Shown: positions 35,638 through 44,348 of the stretch, piece by piece | Position numbering within the stretch: the stretch's first letter is position 1 | How the letters are laid out: every line of letters starts with the position of its first letter | Assembly: GCA_029260035.1 (NCBI GenBank) | Contig: JAJDEA010000168.1 | Coordinates: 1-49,001 of the forward strand | From: Phycisphaerae bacterium | GTDB taxonomy: Bacteria; Planctomycetota; Phycisphaerae; UBA1845 | Direction: 5' to 3' | Length of the DNA stretch: 49,001 nt | Notes under the pieces: model-generated | Told to the model about the DNA's origin: nothing | What the model saw: the letters and a program-made list of their open reading frames with translations, nothing else | Databases searched by the model: none | Program-made: the position numbers and the translations under genes

Positions 35638-37026
35638 ATGACTGAAGAAATGCCTGAAGACCGATTCCAATCAATCCGCGACCACGTTGCGAATTTTCCC
35701 AAGACGCCGGGCGTCTACCTGATGAAAGACGGCGAAGGACGCGTGCTCTACATTGGCAAGGCGAAAGACCTTCGTTCGCGCGTCAGCAGCTACTTTCAAC
35801 CCTCCGCCGATCTGCTCAACACGCGAGGCCCGGACATCTGCCGAATGGTTGAGAGCGTCGCCGACATCGATTTTCTGGAATGCGACAGTGAAGTCGATGC
35901 ACTGCTAAAAGAAGCCAGGCTGATAAAGGACATTCAGCCTCCGCACAACGCCATGCTCAAGGATGGCAAGACATTCCCCTATATCGAAATCACGACCAAG
36001 GATGACTACCCCGGCGTGTTTGTCACGCGCACGCCCCGCCTGAAAGGAAGCAAACTCTATGGCCCGTTTTCGTCGCCCGCTGCCATACGCGATGCGGTCA
36101 ACGCACTGCAAAAGGTTTTCAAATTCCGCACCTGCGAGCTTGACATTCGTGCCGACGACGAGTCACGAAGATTTTTCAGGCCTTGCCTCCTTCATGCGAT
36201 CAATCAATGCACAGCCCCTTGCGCTGCGATGATCAGCAAGGAAGACTATCGCAAGGACGTCGTTAGGCTGAAAAATTTCTTCGCCAGCAAACGAAGCGTC
36301 GTGCTCAGGCAGATGGAAAAAGAAATGCAACAAGCGTCCGACGAACTTCGCTTTGAAGATGCTGCGAAGATGCGCGACCGCGTCAAGGCGATCAAATCGC
36401 TCGAGCTGTCAGGCGATGTGCGCGAAGACGTTCAGCCGGAAGCGTTTTACGTTGACCCGCGTCAAGGTTTGGAAAAACTGGCTGGCATATTAAATCTCGA
36501 CGCGCCGCCACGCAGCATGGAGTGCATTGACATCGCCCACCTGCAGGGCACGGAGATGGTCGGCTCGCTCATCTGTTTTATCGATGGCAAACCCTTCAAG
36601 TCAGGCTATCGGCGATTCAAAATCAACACGGTCGAAGGCATCGACGATTACGCAGCGATCAGCGAGGTTATCCGCAGGCGATATCGGTACGCAGCCGACG
36701 GCGACGAGCTGTTCCCCGACATCATCTTAATCGACGGAGGACTCGGCCAGCTTCACGCGGGCATGGAAGTGTTCAGCGAAATGAACATTCGCCCGCCTAT
36801 GGTCATGTCGCTCGCCAAGCGCGAGGAGGAGATTTTCATTCAAGCGCGCTCCGCCCCGATTCGCCTCGCCCGCAACAACCCCGCCTTACAACTATTGCAA
36901 TTCATGCGCGACGAAGCGCACCGCTTCGCCCAACACTACCACCACCTTCTCCGCAAGAAAAAGACATTCGAGAAAGATGTCAACGAAGGCAGGCGTTGGC
37001 CTGGTGCATCGGACGGGGGACAATAG
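35638..37026 (+). CDS. uvrC: UvrC excinuclease subunit, short form
   Basis: The start at 35638 (MTEEMPEDRFQ) is chosen because the upstream frame back to 35365 runs through the opposing gene and shows no UvrC sequence. The 462-residue product has a GIY-YIG nuclease domain (GVYLMKDGEGRVLYIGKAKD, about 22-41), a UVR region (MEKEMQQASDELRFEDAAKM) and the RNase-H-like second nuclease (ECIDIAHLQGTEM, ILIDGGLGQL, DEAHRFA). It stops about 30 residues after DEAHRFA. The tandem helix-hairpin-helix domain of the roughly 610-residue E. coli protein is missing, so DNA binding probably relies on other parts. It makes the dual incisions in nucleotide excision repair. Confidence 0.9.
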   Translation: MTEEMPEDRFQSIRDHVANFPKTPGVYLMKDGEGRVLYIGKAKDLRSRVSSYFQPSADLLNTRGPDICRMVESVADIDFLECDSEVDALLKEARLIKDIQPPHNAMLKDGKTFPYIEITTKDDYPGVFVTRTPRLKGSKLYGPFSSPAAIRDAVNALQKVFKFRTCELDIRADDESRRFFRPCLLHAINQCTAPCAAMISKEDYRKDVVRLKNFFASKRSVVLRQMEKEMQQASDELRFEDAAKMRDRVKAIKSLELSGDVREDVQPEAFYVDPRQGLEKLAGILNLDAPPRSMECIDIAHLQGTEMVGSLICFIDGKPFKSGYRRFKINTVEGIDDYAAISEVIRRRYRYAADGDELFPDIILIDGGLGQLHAGMEVFSEMNIRPPMVMSLAKREEEIFIQARSAPIRLARNNPALQLLQFMRDEAHRFAQHYHHLLRKKKTFEKDVNEGRRWPGASDGGQ

Positions 37027-37028
37027 CC

Positions 37029-38057
37029 ATGAGCGAGGCACTGCCGAACAACGGCATTACAGATGTTGAATTGAGGCGCAATCTCCGCCCAATGCACAGC
37101 TCAGGCTCGATAATTCTAGGCATGGGTACAGCTATGTTGGCGGGGATTTTGATCGTTACAATTCGATTCACTCTATTCCCGGCATTGCCTTCCTATCTCG
37201 GTAGTGCTTTTTTTTGCGGCTCGGGTGTATTGCTCATACCGCTATTTCGAAAAAGAGAAATCAAGAAAGATCGACGCCTCTTGATGGAAACGCTTGCGAA
37301 TATGGACGAATGCAATTTTCGGGAAACGGTGGCTAACCTTCGTTCAATGGACGGTATGGCTTATCGAGATGCATTGAGCGTATGCGCGGTTTGCGAACTT
37401 CTTATCGAGCGTGGATTTGCTGGTGAGATAATGCGCACCCATCCAACGCCTCTCGAAATAAGCAACCGCGAAGCGATCGTGCCAATCGCCGTGCAGTTCG
37501 AACCCCAACCTCTAAGCGAAGCGCATCCCTCATTTCCCGGTCTAGCGGATTGTGACTCTGCTGAATCTGACGAACGACCTCTTCGATCAGAATACCCGCT
37601 ATGGAAGAGACACTATAGACTCTCCGGGGGACTTGCCTTCATTCTCATTCTTGCCGCTATCGTCCTTTATTCCCTGGGCATAATCATTAATCTTATAGCG
37701 GGAGTCGGCATTGAAGCGAGCGAGTTGGCCCTCTTATTAATGTACTGTCTCATCTTCGCAAGCTTGGGAGGAACGGGAGCATGGTCAAGGCGATCGCAAT
37801 GGGCGTTGGTTCCCGCAGGTGTCATTGTGCGTAAGCCCAAACGCTTCACGCAGCAATGGAATCTGGGTTACTTCGTGCACGATGAGAGCATTCTGTTCGT
37901 CCATCAAAACAACAAGCGTCAATGGCTGGCGATCGTCGCAAAAGCCGAACAATCGGAATACGCATACATGACCAAGAGCGAAGCCGACCTCCTACTTCGC
38001 GCCTGGCTTAGCCCACTCCCCCCGCCGGACAAGAGCCATCTGACAGACTGGGCGTAA
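37029..38057 (+). CDS. Multi-pass membrane protein of unknown function
   Basis: The ATG at 37029 starts two bases after the uvrC stop, so the two are probably co-transcribed. The 342-residue protein has a pair of membrane segments near 28-70 and another pair near 205-250 (GGLAFILILAAIVLYSLGIIINLIAGV). A hydrophilic middle loop and a C-terminal cytoplasmic-looking region (KRFTQQWNLGYFVHDESILFVHQNNKRQW) follow. I do not recognise a family. Confidence 0.6.
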   Translation: MSEALPNNGITDVELRRNLRPMHSSGSIILGMGTAMLAGILIVTIRFTLFPALPSYLGSAFFCGSGVLLIPLFRKREIKKDRRLLMETLANMDECNFRETVANLRSMDGMAYRDALSVCAVCELLIERGFAGEIMRTHPTPLEISNREAIVPIAVQFEPQPLSEAHPSFPGLADCDSAESDERPLRSEYPLWKRHYRLSGGLAFILILAAIVLYSLGIIINLIAGVGIEASELALLLMYCLIFASLGGTGAWSRRSQWALVPAGVIVRKPKRFTQQWNLGYFVHDESILFVHQNNKRQWLAIVAKAEQSEYAYMTKSEADLLLRAWLSPLPPPDKSHLTDWA

Positions 38058-38130
38058 TGGCGTGGATGATTGCCGGTCATCTATAAGATAGGAGTCAAAT
38101 CTCGGCTGGTTTTCTCGGCGAGTCGCAAAG

Positions 38131-38919
38131 TTACAGCCCCATTTTCACCGCGGTGCCGCAGGCGAGGATCACGCCGCCCGCAATCGCATGGCTGTATCGA
38201 GCGAGTTTCTTGATTTGATGGCTATCTGCATAAATCGAATCCATGCCAAACCGTGAAAGCGCGACAACAGTCACCATCGTGGCAATCGTGACAACCCCGA
38301 AGATAGCCGTAACGAGCGCGACCGCCCAATAGCTTCCCTGCAGCGCGGGGTACATCAAAACGGGAATCAACGATTCGCAAGGCCCGAACAAAAATATCGT
38401 AAAGAGTACCCAAGGCGTGACGGAGTCCTTGCGCTGAATTTCCGGAGACATCGCGTCTTCGTCATGTTGGGGATGTTCGCCGCTGACGGAAGCCATTTCT
38501 TTTTTGTGAACATGAAGATGGCTTGCCGCATGCGTGTGCTCGTGCGTATGTACGGTGCCATCACCATGCACATGCCAATGCGTATGAGGCTTATTGCGAA
38601 TCGCCTGGCGAATTCCCCAAGTCAGGTAAATCAGGCCAAAAGCGATCATAAGCCAACCCGCGACCGATCCACGAAACGACTCAATCGCCTCCAATGAAAA
38701 AAGCGATGCGCCCAGAAATATACCTCCGATTCCAATCGCCACCGAACTCAGGACATGCCCAACGCCGCAAAGCGCGGTTAGTGCGATGGTCTTTCGAGCT
38801 GACCACTGCCTTGCCCGCGACATAGCGATAAATGGCAGGTAGTGATCCGGGCCTAGCAACGTATGGAAGAATCCAATAGCCGCCGCGGTGCTGCATAATA
38901 AATATAGATTCGTATTCAT
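38131..38919 (-). CDS. Nickel/cobalt-exporter-like (UreH/TauE-like) membrane protein with His-rich loop
   Basis: A 262-residue, roughly six-helix protein. It starts MNTNLYLLCSTAAAIGFFHTLLGPDHYLPFIAM, the HTxxGPDH-type motif of Ni/Co exporters and UreH-like permeases. A cytoplasmic or periplasmic loop (about 112-150) is packed with histidines (THWHVHGDGTVHTHEHTHAASHLHVH), a typical metal-binding loop. A second metal-path motif appears as FGPCESLIPVLMYPA. It probably moves Ni or Co across the inner membrane. It follows a zinc-ribbon membrane protein gene closely (24 bp). Confidence 0.8.
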   Translation of the reverse strand: MNTNLYLLCSTAAAIGFFHTLLGPDHYLPFIAMSRARQWSARKTIALTALCGVGHVLSSVAIGIGGIFLGASLFSLEAIESFRGSVAGWLMIAFGLIYLTWGIRQAIRNKPHTHWHVHGDGTVHTHEHTHAASHLHVHKKEMASVSGEHPQHDEDAMSPEIQRKDSVTPWVLFTIFLFGPCESLIPVLMYPALQGSYWAVALVTAIFGVVTIATMVTVVALSRFGMDSIYADSHQIKKLARYSHAIAGGVILACGTAVKMGL

Positions 38920-38943
38920 AGCTTGCGCCACCCCCATCTTATT

Positions 38944-39417
38944 CTACAGCGCATCGCCGCAATTGGGACATTTTTGCATCCCACCTATTTGCTCCGGCGG
39001 CACCCAACAACCATCGCAACTTGGCGAAAAACACTGTTTCGCCTTCTTCCCGGTTTCCTCCTTGCACCTCGGACACTGAACGGGAAACGCATTAAAGCCA
39101 AGCTCACGGTGAACAACATAGTGTTTCGCACAATCGGCGTTTTCACAAACCACGTGAAAATCTGCGGTCGTCGCGCGAGGCCTGGCAGAAACGGGAAGAG
39201 GCGGCGCAATGATGTTTGCGGCGGAAAACACAATCCACAGCAGGCCGATCCCGCCGATACTGTATGTCGTGTAACGAAATGCAGGCGTCTCCCAGAACAG
39301 CCGCGGCTCTTCCTTGCATTCGTCCAGCCAATTCTCGAATCGCTCCCGCCAAATCGGCGCTTGCTCGCGCAACAGCAACAGCCATTCCGAAAACGGGTTG
39401 GGTTTCTCTTGTGGCAT
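38944..39417 (-). CDS. Single-pass membrane protein with C-terminal zinc ribbon
   Basis: A 157-residue protein from the ATG at 39417 (an in-frame TTG at 39426 is possible). One membrane segment at about 48-72 (YSIGGIGLLWIVFSAANIIA) separates an acidic, Trp/Glu-rich N-terminus from a Cys-rich C-terminus. Several Cys pairs (QCPRC, CDGC, CPNCG) look zinc-binding. It is 24 bp upstream of the Ni/Co-exporter-like gene and likely co-transcribed. Function unknown. Confidence 0.6.
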   Translation of the reverse strand: MPQEKPNPFSEWLLLLREQAPIWRERFENWLDECKEEPRLFWETPAFRYTTYSIGGIGLLWIVFSAANIIAPPLPVSARPRATTADFHVVCENADCAKHYVVHRELGFNAFPVQCPRCKEETGKKAKQCFSPSCDGCWVPPEQIGGMQKCPNCGDAL

Positions 39418-39663
39418 GGGCAACACAGTTCCTTGGGTTGCCTATTCTAGGAGGGCGCGAGCTATCTAGCGAGTATTCCGAACCTGAGGCAAAATCGGGA
39501 TCATTCTGCCGTGAGGATCACTTCGTGTGTTCAACTCGCAGTTCCGATTGAAGGAATGAGACTATTGGGCAATGCCAGCCTTGGCTTTGATTTCTCCAAA
39601 GCTTGCGAGGGTTTCACTTTACCTTGGGTCGAAAGACTCTGGCCACCACTACTTGAGTATCAA

Positions 39664-40389
39664 TTAGCTCTTTTTCAAAACGTAAATAACCCAAGGCGGG
39701 ATCGTATCTTCGTTGACCCATTCGCACGGATCGTCCGCGCTGCCAAGCGGCCTGTAGGTTTTGACCACTTCAAGGCCGGACTTCTTATAAACGTCGTGGT
39801 AATCCTCGTCCGGCCAGAGGATGTCGTCCACGGGCCTTTTGTCTTCAAGTTCAGTCACGATGATCCTTACGACGTCTCCACATTTCGCCAGCCCGTTCTC
39901 GGGGAAATCCTTGGTACTAAATGATGCCCATTCATGGAGATAGATATCCGGCGAGGAGACCAGGTTGACAATTCTACCCTCGGCTTTCAGCACTCTCGCC
40001 AATCCGCTAAGCAACCCGACTTTTCTTGCGTGTGCGTCGATGTTATCGAAGGTGAACGCCGACAGCACCAAATCGAGGGTTCCATCTGCAAATTGGTCCA
40101 GATCACCATCCGAGACCAAGCGGTAGTCGCCTGTAGGATCAACAGTCCGCGCCTTATTGATCATTTCTTCGGCAATGTCGATACCCACGGCATCGAAACC
40201 CAGTTTGCGAAGTAGACGCGTGGATCGTCCAGTGCCACAGCCGAAATCTAGCGCAACGCTTCCTTGCACATGCCTGGATAAGATGTCTGGCATATCCCTG
40301 AAGGCCAGATAGTAGGTGCCGGGAAATTCCAGTTTGGCGTAGGCAGCCGCGTAAGCATCATTTTCGTAGGTGTTTCTGAATTCCATCAT
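39664..40389 (-). CDS. SAM-dependent methyltransferase (class I)
   Basis: A 241-residue protein with the class I methyltransferase fold. Motif I is ALDFGCGTGRS (about 46-56), the acidic ribose contact is VGIDIAEEM, and the later core reads FADGTLDLVLSAFTFDN. The C-terminal third (DDILWPDEDYHDVYKKSGLEVVK) is typical of small-molecule methylases. The acceptor is unknown. It stands alone, with no operon evident. Confidence 0.85.
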   Translation of the reverse strand: MMEFRNTYENDAYAAAYAKLEFPGTYYLAFRDMPDILSRHVQGSVALDFGCGTGRSTRLLRKLGFDAVGIDIAEEMINKARTVDPTGDYRLVSDGDLDQFADGTLDLVLSAFTFDNIDAHARKVGLLSGLARVLKAEGRIVNLVSSPDIYLHEWASFSTKDFPENGLAKCGDVVRIIVTELEDKRPVDDILWPDEDYHDVYKKSGLEVVKTYRPLGSADDPCEWVNEDTIPPWVIYVLKKS

Positions 40390-40554
40390 TGTACCACAAG
40401 TTGTCGTCGCATTGTCCCTTGTTACGTCACGAAGAACAGACGATGAAGATTCTTCACGCGCCGTTCATTCGAAGATCATTCTACGGTAACAAGTGCGTTC
40501 AGTTTGACCATCGCCGATGACTTTTGGCATTCTCAACGCATCGCCAGTCTCACG

Positions 40555-41184
40555 TCAACACGGCATCAGAAGAAATGTCAGAAGAAGCACAAGAAAGCAC
40601 GCCACTACGCTGAGCACTCCAGCGACAGTCGCTGGGCCACCAACCAGAAGTACTCCTTGTCCGAAAGAATTTGCCTTTTTGTCAACTTCGAAGACTGCCT
40701 GGTGACGTGCCAGTCGAATTGAAAACACGAGAAACAACGTAGCAAGCAGAGTGCCATAAAGCTGCGTCAGCAAGGTAGTTGCAATCGCTGGCCCAACCAT
40801 GCGGGGGTCGGCAAGATTACTCAGCATGATGACAAAACCAATTATGGCGCCAAGGAAACCGCAGGCTAGCGCGAATGCCGCACCTGTTCTGAAGAAATCC
40901 ACCGCAGTCTGAACCTCTTGAGCCGGCTTGGACCACCCGACCAGCAACCCGAAGGCGGCCTTGGCGGCCGTCCAGCCGTAACTGGCGAAGAGCAGAGCCA
41001 CCGGACCGAGAACAGCAATCGCAAAACACTCCGCGTCCAGGAATGTATCGATATTTGATCTACTTGAGACTGCCCAAATAATTAGAGCCGCAAAGGCAAC
41101 CAAGCCAATTACACGAGACAAACCATCCTTCGCCTGCGATGGTTCCATGCGAGCATGGTTCATTGGGTTTTCGTTGTCCAACAC
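40555..41184 (-). CDS. MotA/TolQ/ExbB-like membrane protein
   Basis: A 209-residue protein with a GTG start eight bases after AGGAGG. Four hydrophobic segments are visible. The stretch LGAIIGFVIMLSNLADPRMVGPAIATTLLTQLYGTLLATLF matches the conserved MotA/TolQ/ExbB proton-channel core. It lacks a long cytoplasmic domain, so it is more like TolQ/ExbB than MotA. No ExbD/TolR-like partner is next to it. It may couple proton flow to an outer-membrane or motility process, but the evidence is partial. Confidence 0.6.
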   Translation of the reverse strand: MLDNENPMNHARMEPSQAKDGLSRVIGLVAFAALIIWAVSSRSNIDTFLDAECFAIAVLGPVALLFASYGWTAAKAAFGLLVGWSKPAQEVQTAVDFFRTGAAFALACGFLGAIIGFVIMLSNLADPRMVGPAIATTLLTQLYGTLLATLFLVFSIRLARHQAVFEVDKKANSFGQGVLLVGGPATVAGVLSVVACFLVLLLTFLLMPC

Positions 41185-41410
41185 TGAAGGAGCCTCCTAC
41201 CAAGTGATTCCGGGAGCTATGGTTTTCACGCATTAACCCTACGATTGTCTGAACCACTACTACCATCCCCATTGCAGCTCTTGACATATTCGGACGTTGG
41301 CATCGACGGCCAAACCAAACCGCTCTGACTCCGCCATCACAAACGCAAGCGTGCATAATCCGCCCGAAACCCTTGCAAATCATCCCCTGAGCCGGTATTC
41401 AACAACCACT

Positions 41411-43132
41411 ATGAAATGGACCCAGTTTCTCATTCCGACATCCAAAGAGTGCCCAGCCGACGCGGTCGTGCCCTCGCACCAACTTATGATCCGAGCCGGT
41501 CTGGTCCGTCAGGTCGCTGCGGGTTCGTACAGTTACCTACCTCTTGGCTTTCGTTCGCTTCGCAAAGTCGAGGCAATTGTCCGTGAGGAGATGAACCGCG
41601 CCGGTGCGATCGAACTAAATATGCCAGCCTTACATCCCATCGAATGGTGGGAACAAACGGGTCGCGTCGAAGCTATGGGTGATGTGCTGCTTAGCCTCGC
41701 CGGAACAGGCGACGACTGGCGATCTCGAACCGTGCTAGGCCCTACGCATGAAGAGGTAGTGACGGAAATCGCTCGCGCGTACATCAACAGTTACAAGCAG
41801 CTACCCGTCTCGCTCTACCAGATCCAAACTAAGTTTCGAGGCGAAGCAAGGCCGAAGAGCGGCGTGTTGCGGACGCGCGAATTTCTGATGAAAGACGCCT
41901 ACTCCTTCCACAGTGAGCTGGACGGAGCCGGTGGACTTGGTGAAACGTATCAGACCATGTACGACGCTTATTGCGCGATTTTCAGCCGATGCAACTTGCC
42001 ATACGTTCCGGTCGAAGCCGAGTCCGGGCCTATTGGCGGCGATGCGTCGCATGAGTTTATGGTGCCGACGGACGCGGGCGAGGATTACCTCGTCCAAAGC
42101 GAAGACGGCTCGTACGCAGCTAACCTTGAGCGCGCCGATGTCCAGCCGATTACAGAAAAAAGTGCCGAATCTCAGGCACCCGTCAAGGAAGTTCACACGC
42201 CGGGCTTGGCAACAATTGACGAGGTTTCGGATTTTCTGAAGTGCAAACCCCGACAGATGATTAAGACGATTATCTACGAGGTCAACGGCGAGCCACTGGT
42301 AGCGCTGGTTCGAGGCGACCACGAAGTCAATGAAAGCAAGCTCGCTCGAACGGCTGGCGTTAGTTTTGTGACACCAGCTGAATCACCACTCATCAAGAAA
42401 CTTACCGGCGCGGAAGTGGGTTTCGCAGGGCCTGTCGGGCTAAACGCTCGTGTGATTGTTGACCAGGCGGTGACCCTCATGCAAGGCGCCGTCACCGGAA
42501 CTAACAAGACGGACTACCACGTCACAGGCGTCAATCCCGGCAGAGATTTCGAGATCAAGGAAACAGGCGACATTCGAATGGCTGTGGAAGGCGACTGCGC
42601 TCCCAACGGCTCGCCGCTCGTTTTCAAGAAATGCATCGAAGTCGGCCATGTCTTCAAACTCGGCACGAAATACTCCGACGCCATGCAGGCGACTTTCCTC
42701 GACAACAACGGCAAGGCGAAGTCATTAATAATGGGTTGCTATGGCATCGGTCTCAATCGAATCATGGCTGCCGCCATCGAGGCCCATCACGACGAAAGCG
42801 GCATTTGTTGGCCTATGACAATCGCACCGTTTCATGTCGTCATTTGCGCGCTGGACATGCGCGTGGAAGCGGTTTCAACGCTGGCCGAAAAACTGCACGA
42901 CGAACTGACGGAGGCGGGTGTCGATGTGCTGCTGGATGACCGCGATGCCAGGCCTGGATTCAAATTCAAAGACGCCGAACTCATTGGATTTCCGATTCGC
43001 ATAACGGTCGGCAAGCGAGGCCTGGAAGAGGGAATCGTCGAAATCCAAATACGTCAAACCGGCGACACCGTGAAGACGGCTCCAGAAAACGCAGTGGCTA
43101 CCGTTCAGAAAATGGTGCAGGACGCCATGTAG
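41411..43132 (+). CDS. proS: Prolyl-tRNA synthetase (bacterial type)
   Basis: A 573-residue class II synthetase. The ATG at 41411 gives MKWTQFLIPTSKECPADAVVPSHQLMIRAGLVRQ, the normal proS start; the frame extends upstream to a TTG at 41297 but without similarity. Motif 2 is FRGEARPKSGVLRTREFLMKD, and an insertion (editing) domain lies about 225-400. Motif 3 is LIMGCYGIGLNRIMAAAIE, and the anticodon-binding domain ends the protein. It attaches proline to tRNA-Pro. No strong ribosome-binding site is visible. Confidence 0.94.
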   Translation: MKWTQFLIPTSKECPADAVVPSHQLMIRAGLVRQVAAGSYSYLPLGFRSLRKVEAIVREEMNRAGAIELNMPALHPIEWWEQTGRVEAMGDVLLSLAGTGDDWRSRTVLGPTHEEVVTEIARAYINSYKQLPVSLYQIQTKFRGEARPKSGVLRTREFLMKDAYSFHSELDGAGGLGETYQTMYDAYCAIFSRCNLPYVPVEAESGPIGGDASHEFMVPTDAGEDYLVQSEDGSYAANLERADVQPITEKSAESQAPVKEVHTPGLATIDEVSDFLKCKPRQMIKTIIYEVNGEPLVALVRGDHEVNESKLARTAGVSFVTPAESPLIKKLTGAEVGFAGPVGLNARVIVDQAVTLMQGAVTGTNKTDYHVTGVNPGRDFEIKETGDIRMAVEGDCAPNGSPLVFKKCIEVGHVFKLGTKYSDAMQATFLDNNGKAKSLIMGCYGIGLNRIMAAAIEAHHDESGICWPMTIAPFHVVICALDMRVEAVSTLAEKLHDELTEAGVDVLLDDRDARPGFKFKDAELIGFPIRITVGKRGLEEGIVEIQIRQTGDTVKTAPENAVATVQKMVQDAM

Positions 43133-43216
43133 CGATACAGAACCATGGAACGCCATGATGCTTGAATCGAAAATGCTAAATACTCTTGCCAGAAAAATGC
43201 CAAACTTGTATCACAT

Positions 43217-44086
43217 TCACACTGTGCGTGACGGACGCCCGGCCCCTCTGGAACATTGATGCAAGACAACAGGAATCCCCATCGCCAGCAGGAACATCGT
43301 CATCGGCTCCGGCACCACAGCCAAAGGCGATGAGGCGCCAAAATCCTGAAAATACGGCAATGAGTCAGCCGATGAAAATTTCGCAAACGGGTTCAGACCC
43401 AAACCAGCTTGAGACGTCGCATCCAATGGCGATCCGTCGAGAATCGCTTTCAACTGGCTCTGGCTGCTGAGCTGCGCAAAGGGATTTTCCATATCAGCGG
43501 CAGCGAACAACGGGTCCGTGACAAGTGTCAAGACGTCTGCATAAATGTTTCCTGAAATGTTAATCGGGCCGAAGTCGCCATTCAATGGCCCCGGCGACGT
43601 GCTGCCGTCAGCATCCGTAATCGACTGCCTCGAAGAGTATTCAAGCTCGAAGTCATAAAAGCCTAACTCGTTCAGGCTAAAACCGGCATCGACGAAAAGC
43701 GTACCGTCCAACGACGACGAATCAGGAAAAACACTGGACCCAAACGTGTAGCTCACCGGCACGACGGGGCTATCCGTACGAACAGCGGCTGTCAGCGAAA
43801 TATCCATGGACGAAAACAAACGGTTACTCGTTGACACTTGCAGTGACACCGGGCCGTTGATCGACATATCGAGAAGACCGTAATTGATCCTCCCACTACC
43901 AGTGCCCGGGTTTGTAATGAAAAGATCGGCGCCGCCACTGGTTACATTTTCACCGGACTGAACGTTGAACCCAGCGAACTGAACGCCGTATAAGAACTCC
44001 TCGACAACGCCCGCCTTCGCATAAGACGAAGCGCCGAAGACGAGAGCCATAATGCAGGTATTCCGAATAAGTCTTTGTCCACGCAT
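43217..44086 (-). CDS. PEP-CTERM sorted exported protein
   Basis: A 289-residue protein. The ATG at 44086 is preferred because GGAG is nine bases upstream; an ATG at 44092 is too close. A signal peptide (MRGQRLIRNTCIMALVFGASSYAKA) precedes a beta-rich, Ser/Gly-rich mature domain. The C-terminus is a PEP-CTERM signal: VPEPMTMFLLAMGIPVVLHQ plus basic residues (CSRGAGRPSR). Exosortase is expected to cleave at this site. No exosortase gene is present here. It converges on proS. Confidence 0.85.
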   Translation of the reverse strand: MRGQRLIRNTCIMALVFGASSYAKAGVVEEFLYGVQFAGFNVQSGENVTSGGADLFITNPGTGSGRINYGLLDMSINGPVSLQVSTSNRLFSSMDISLTAAVRTDSPVVPVSYTFGSSVFPDSSSLDGTLFVDAGFSLNELGFYDFELEYSSRQSITDADGSTSPGPLNGDFGPINISGNIYADVLTLVTDPLFAAADMENPFAQLSSQSQLKAILDGSPLDATSQAGLGLNPFAKFSSADSLPYFQDFGASSPLAVVPEPMTMFLLAMGIPVVLHQCSRGAGRPSRTV

Positions 44087-44348
44087 ATCCATAGTCTCCA
44101 AGGTTGCGTCGGCATGTCGTCACAATTCGCTACACACCACAACCAACTATCGGCTAGCTACACCTCGCAGCATCGCCACGCCCACAAAAGCCCTCTTGGG
44201 AAGCACCTGCAGGTTATCGCACATGCACCTACTCGCTGCAGGCCCCTCTTTATCGGTCGCGCTGATTGAGTGCGCAACAGAATCGAAGGACACGTTAAAC
44301 GCCGAGCAGGTCGCGCCTCACATTACCCTCGCCCAGGTACAATCTGAG

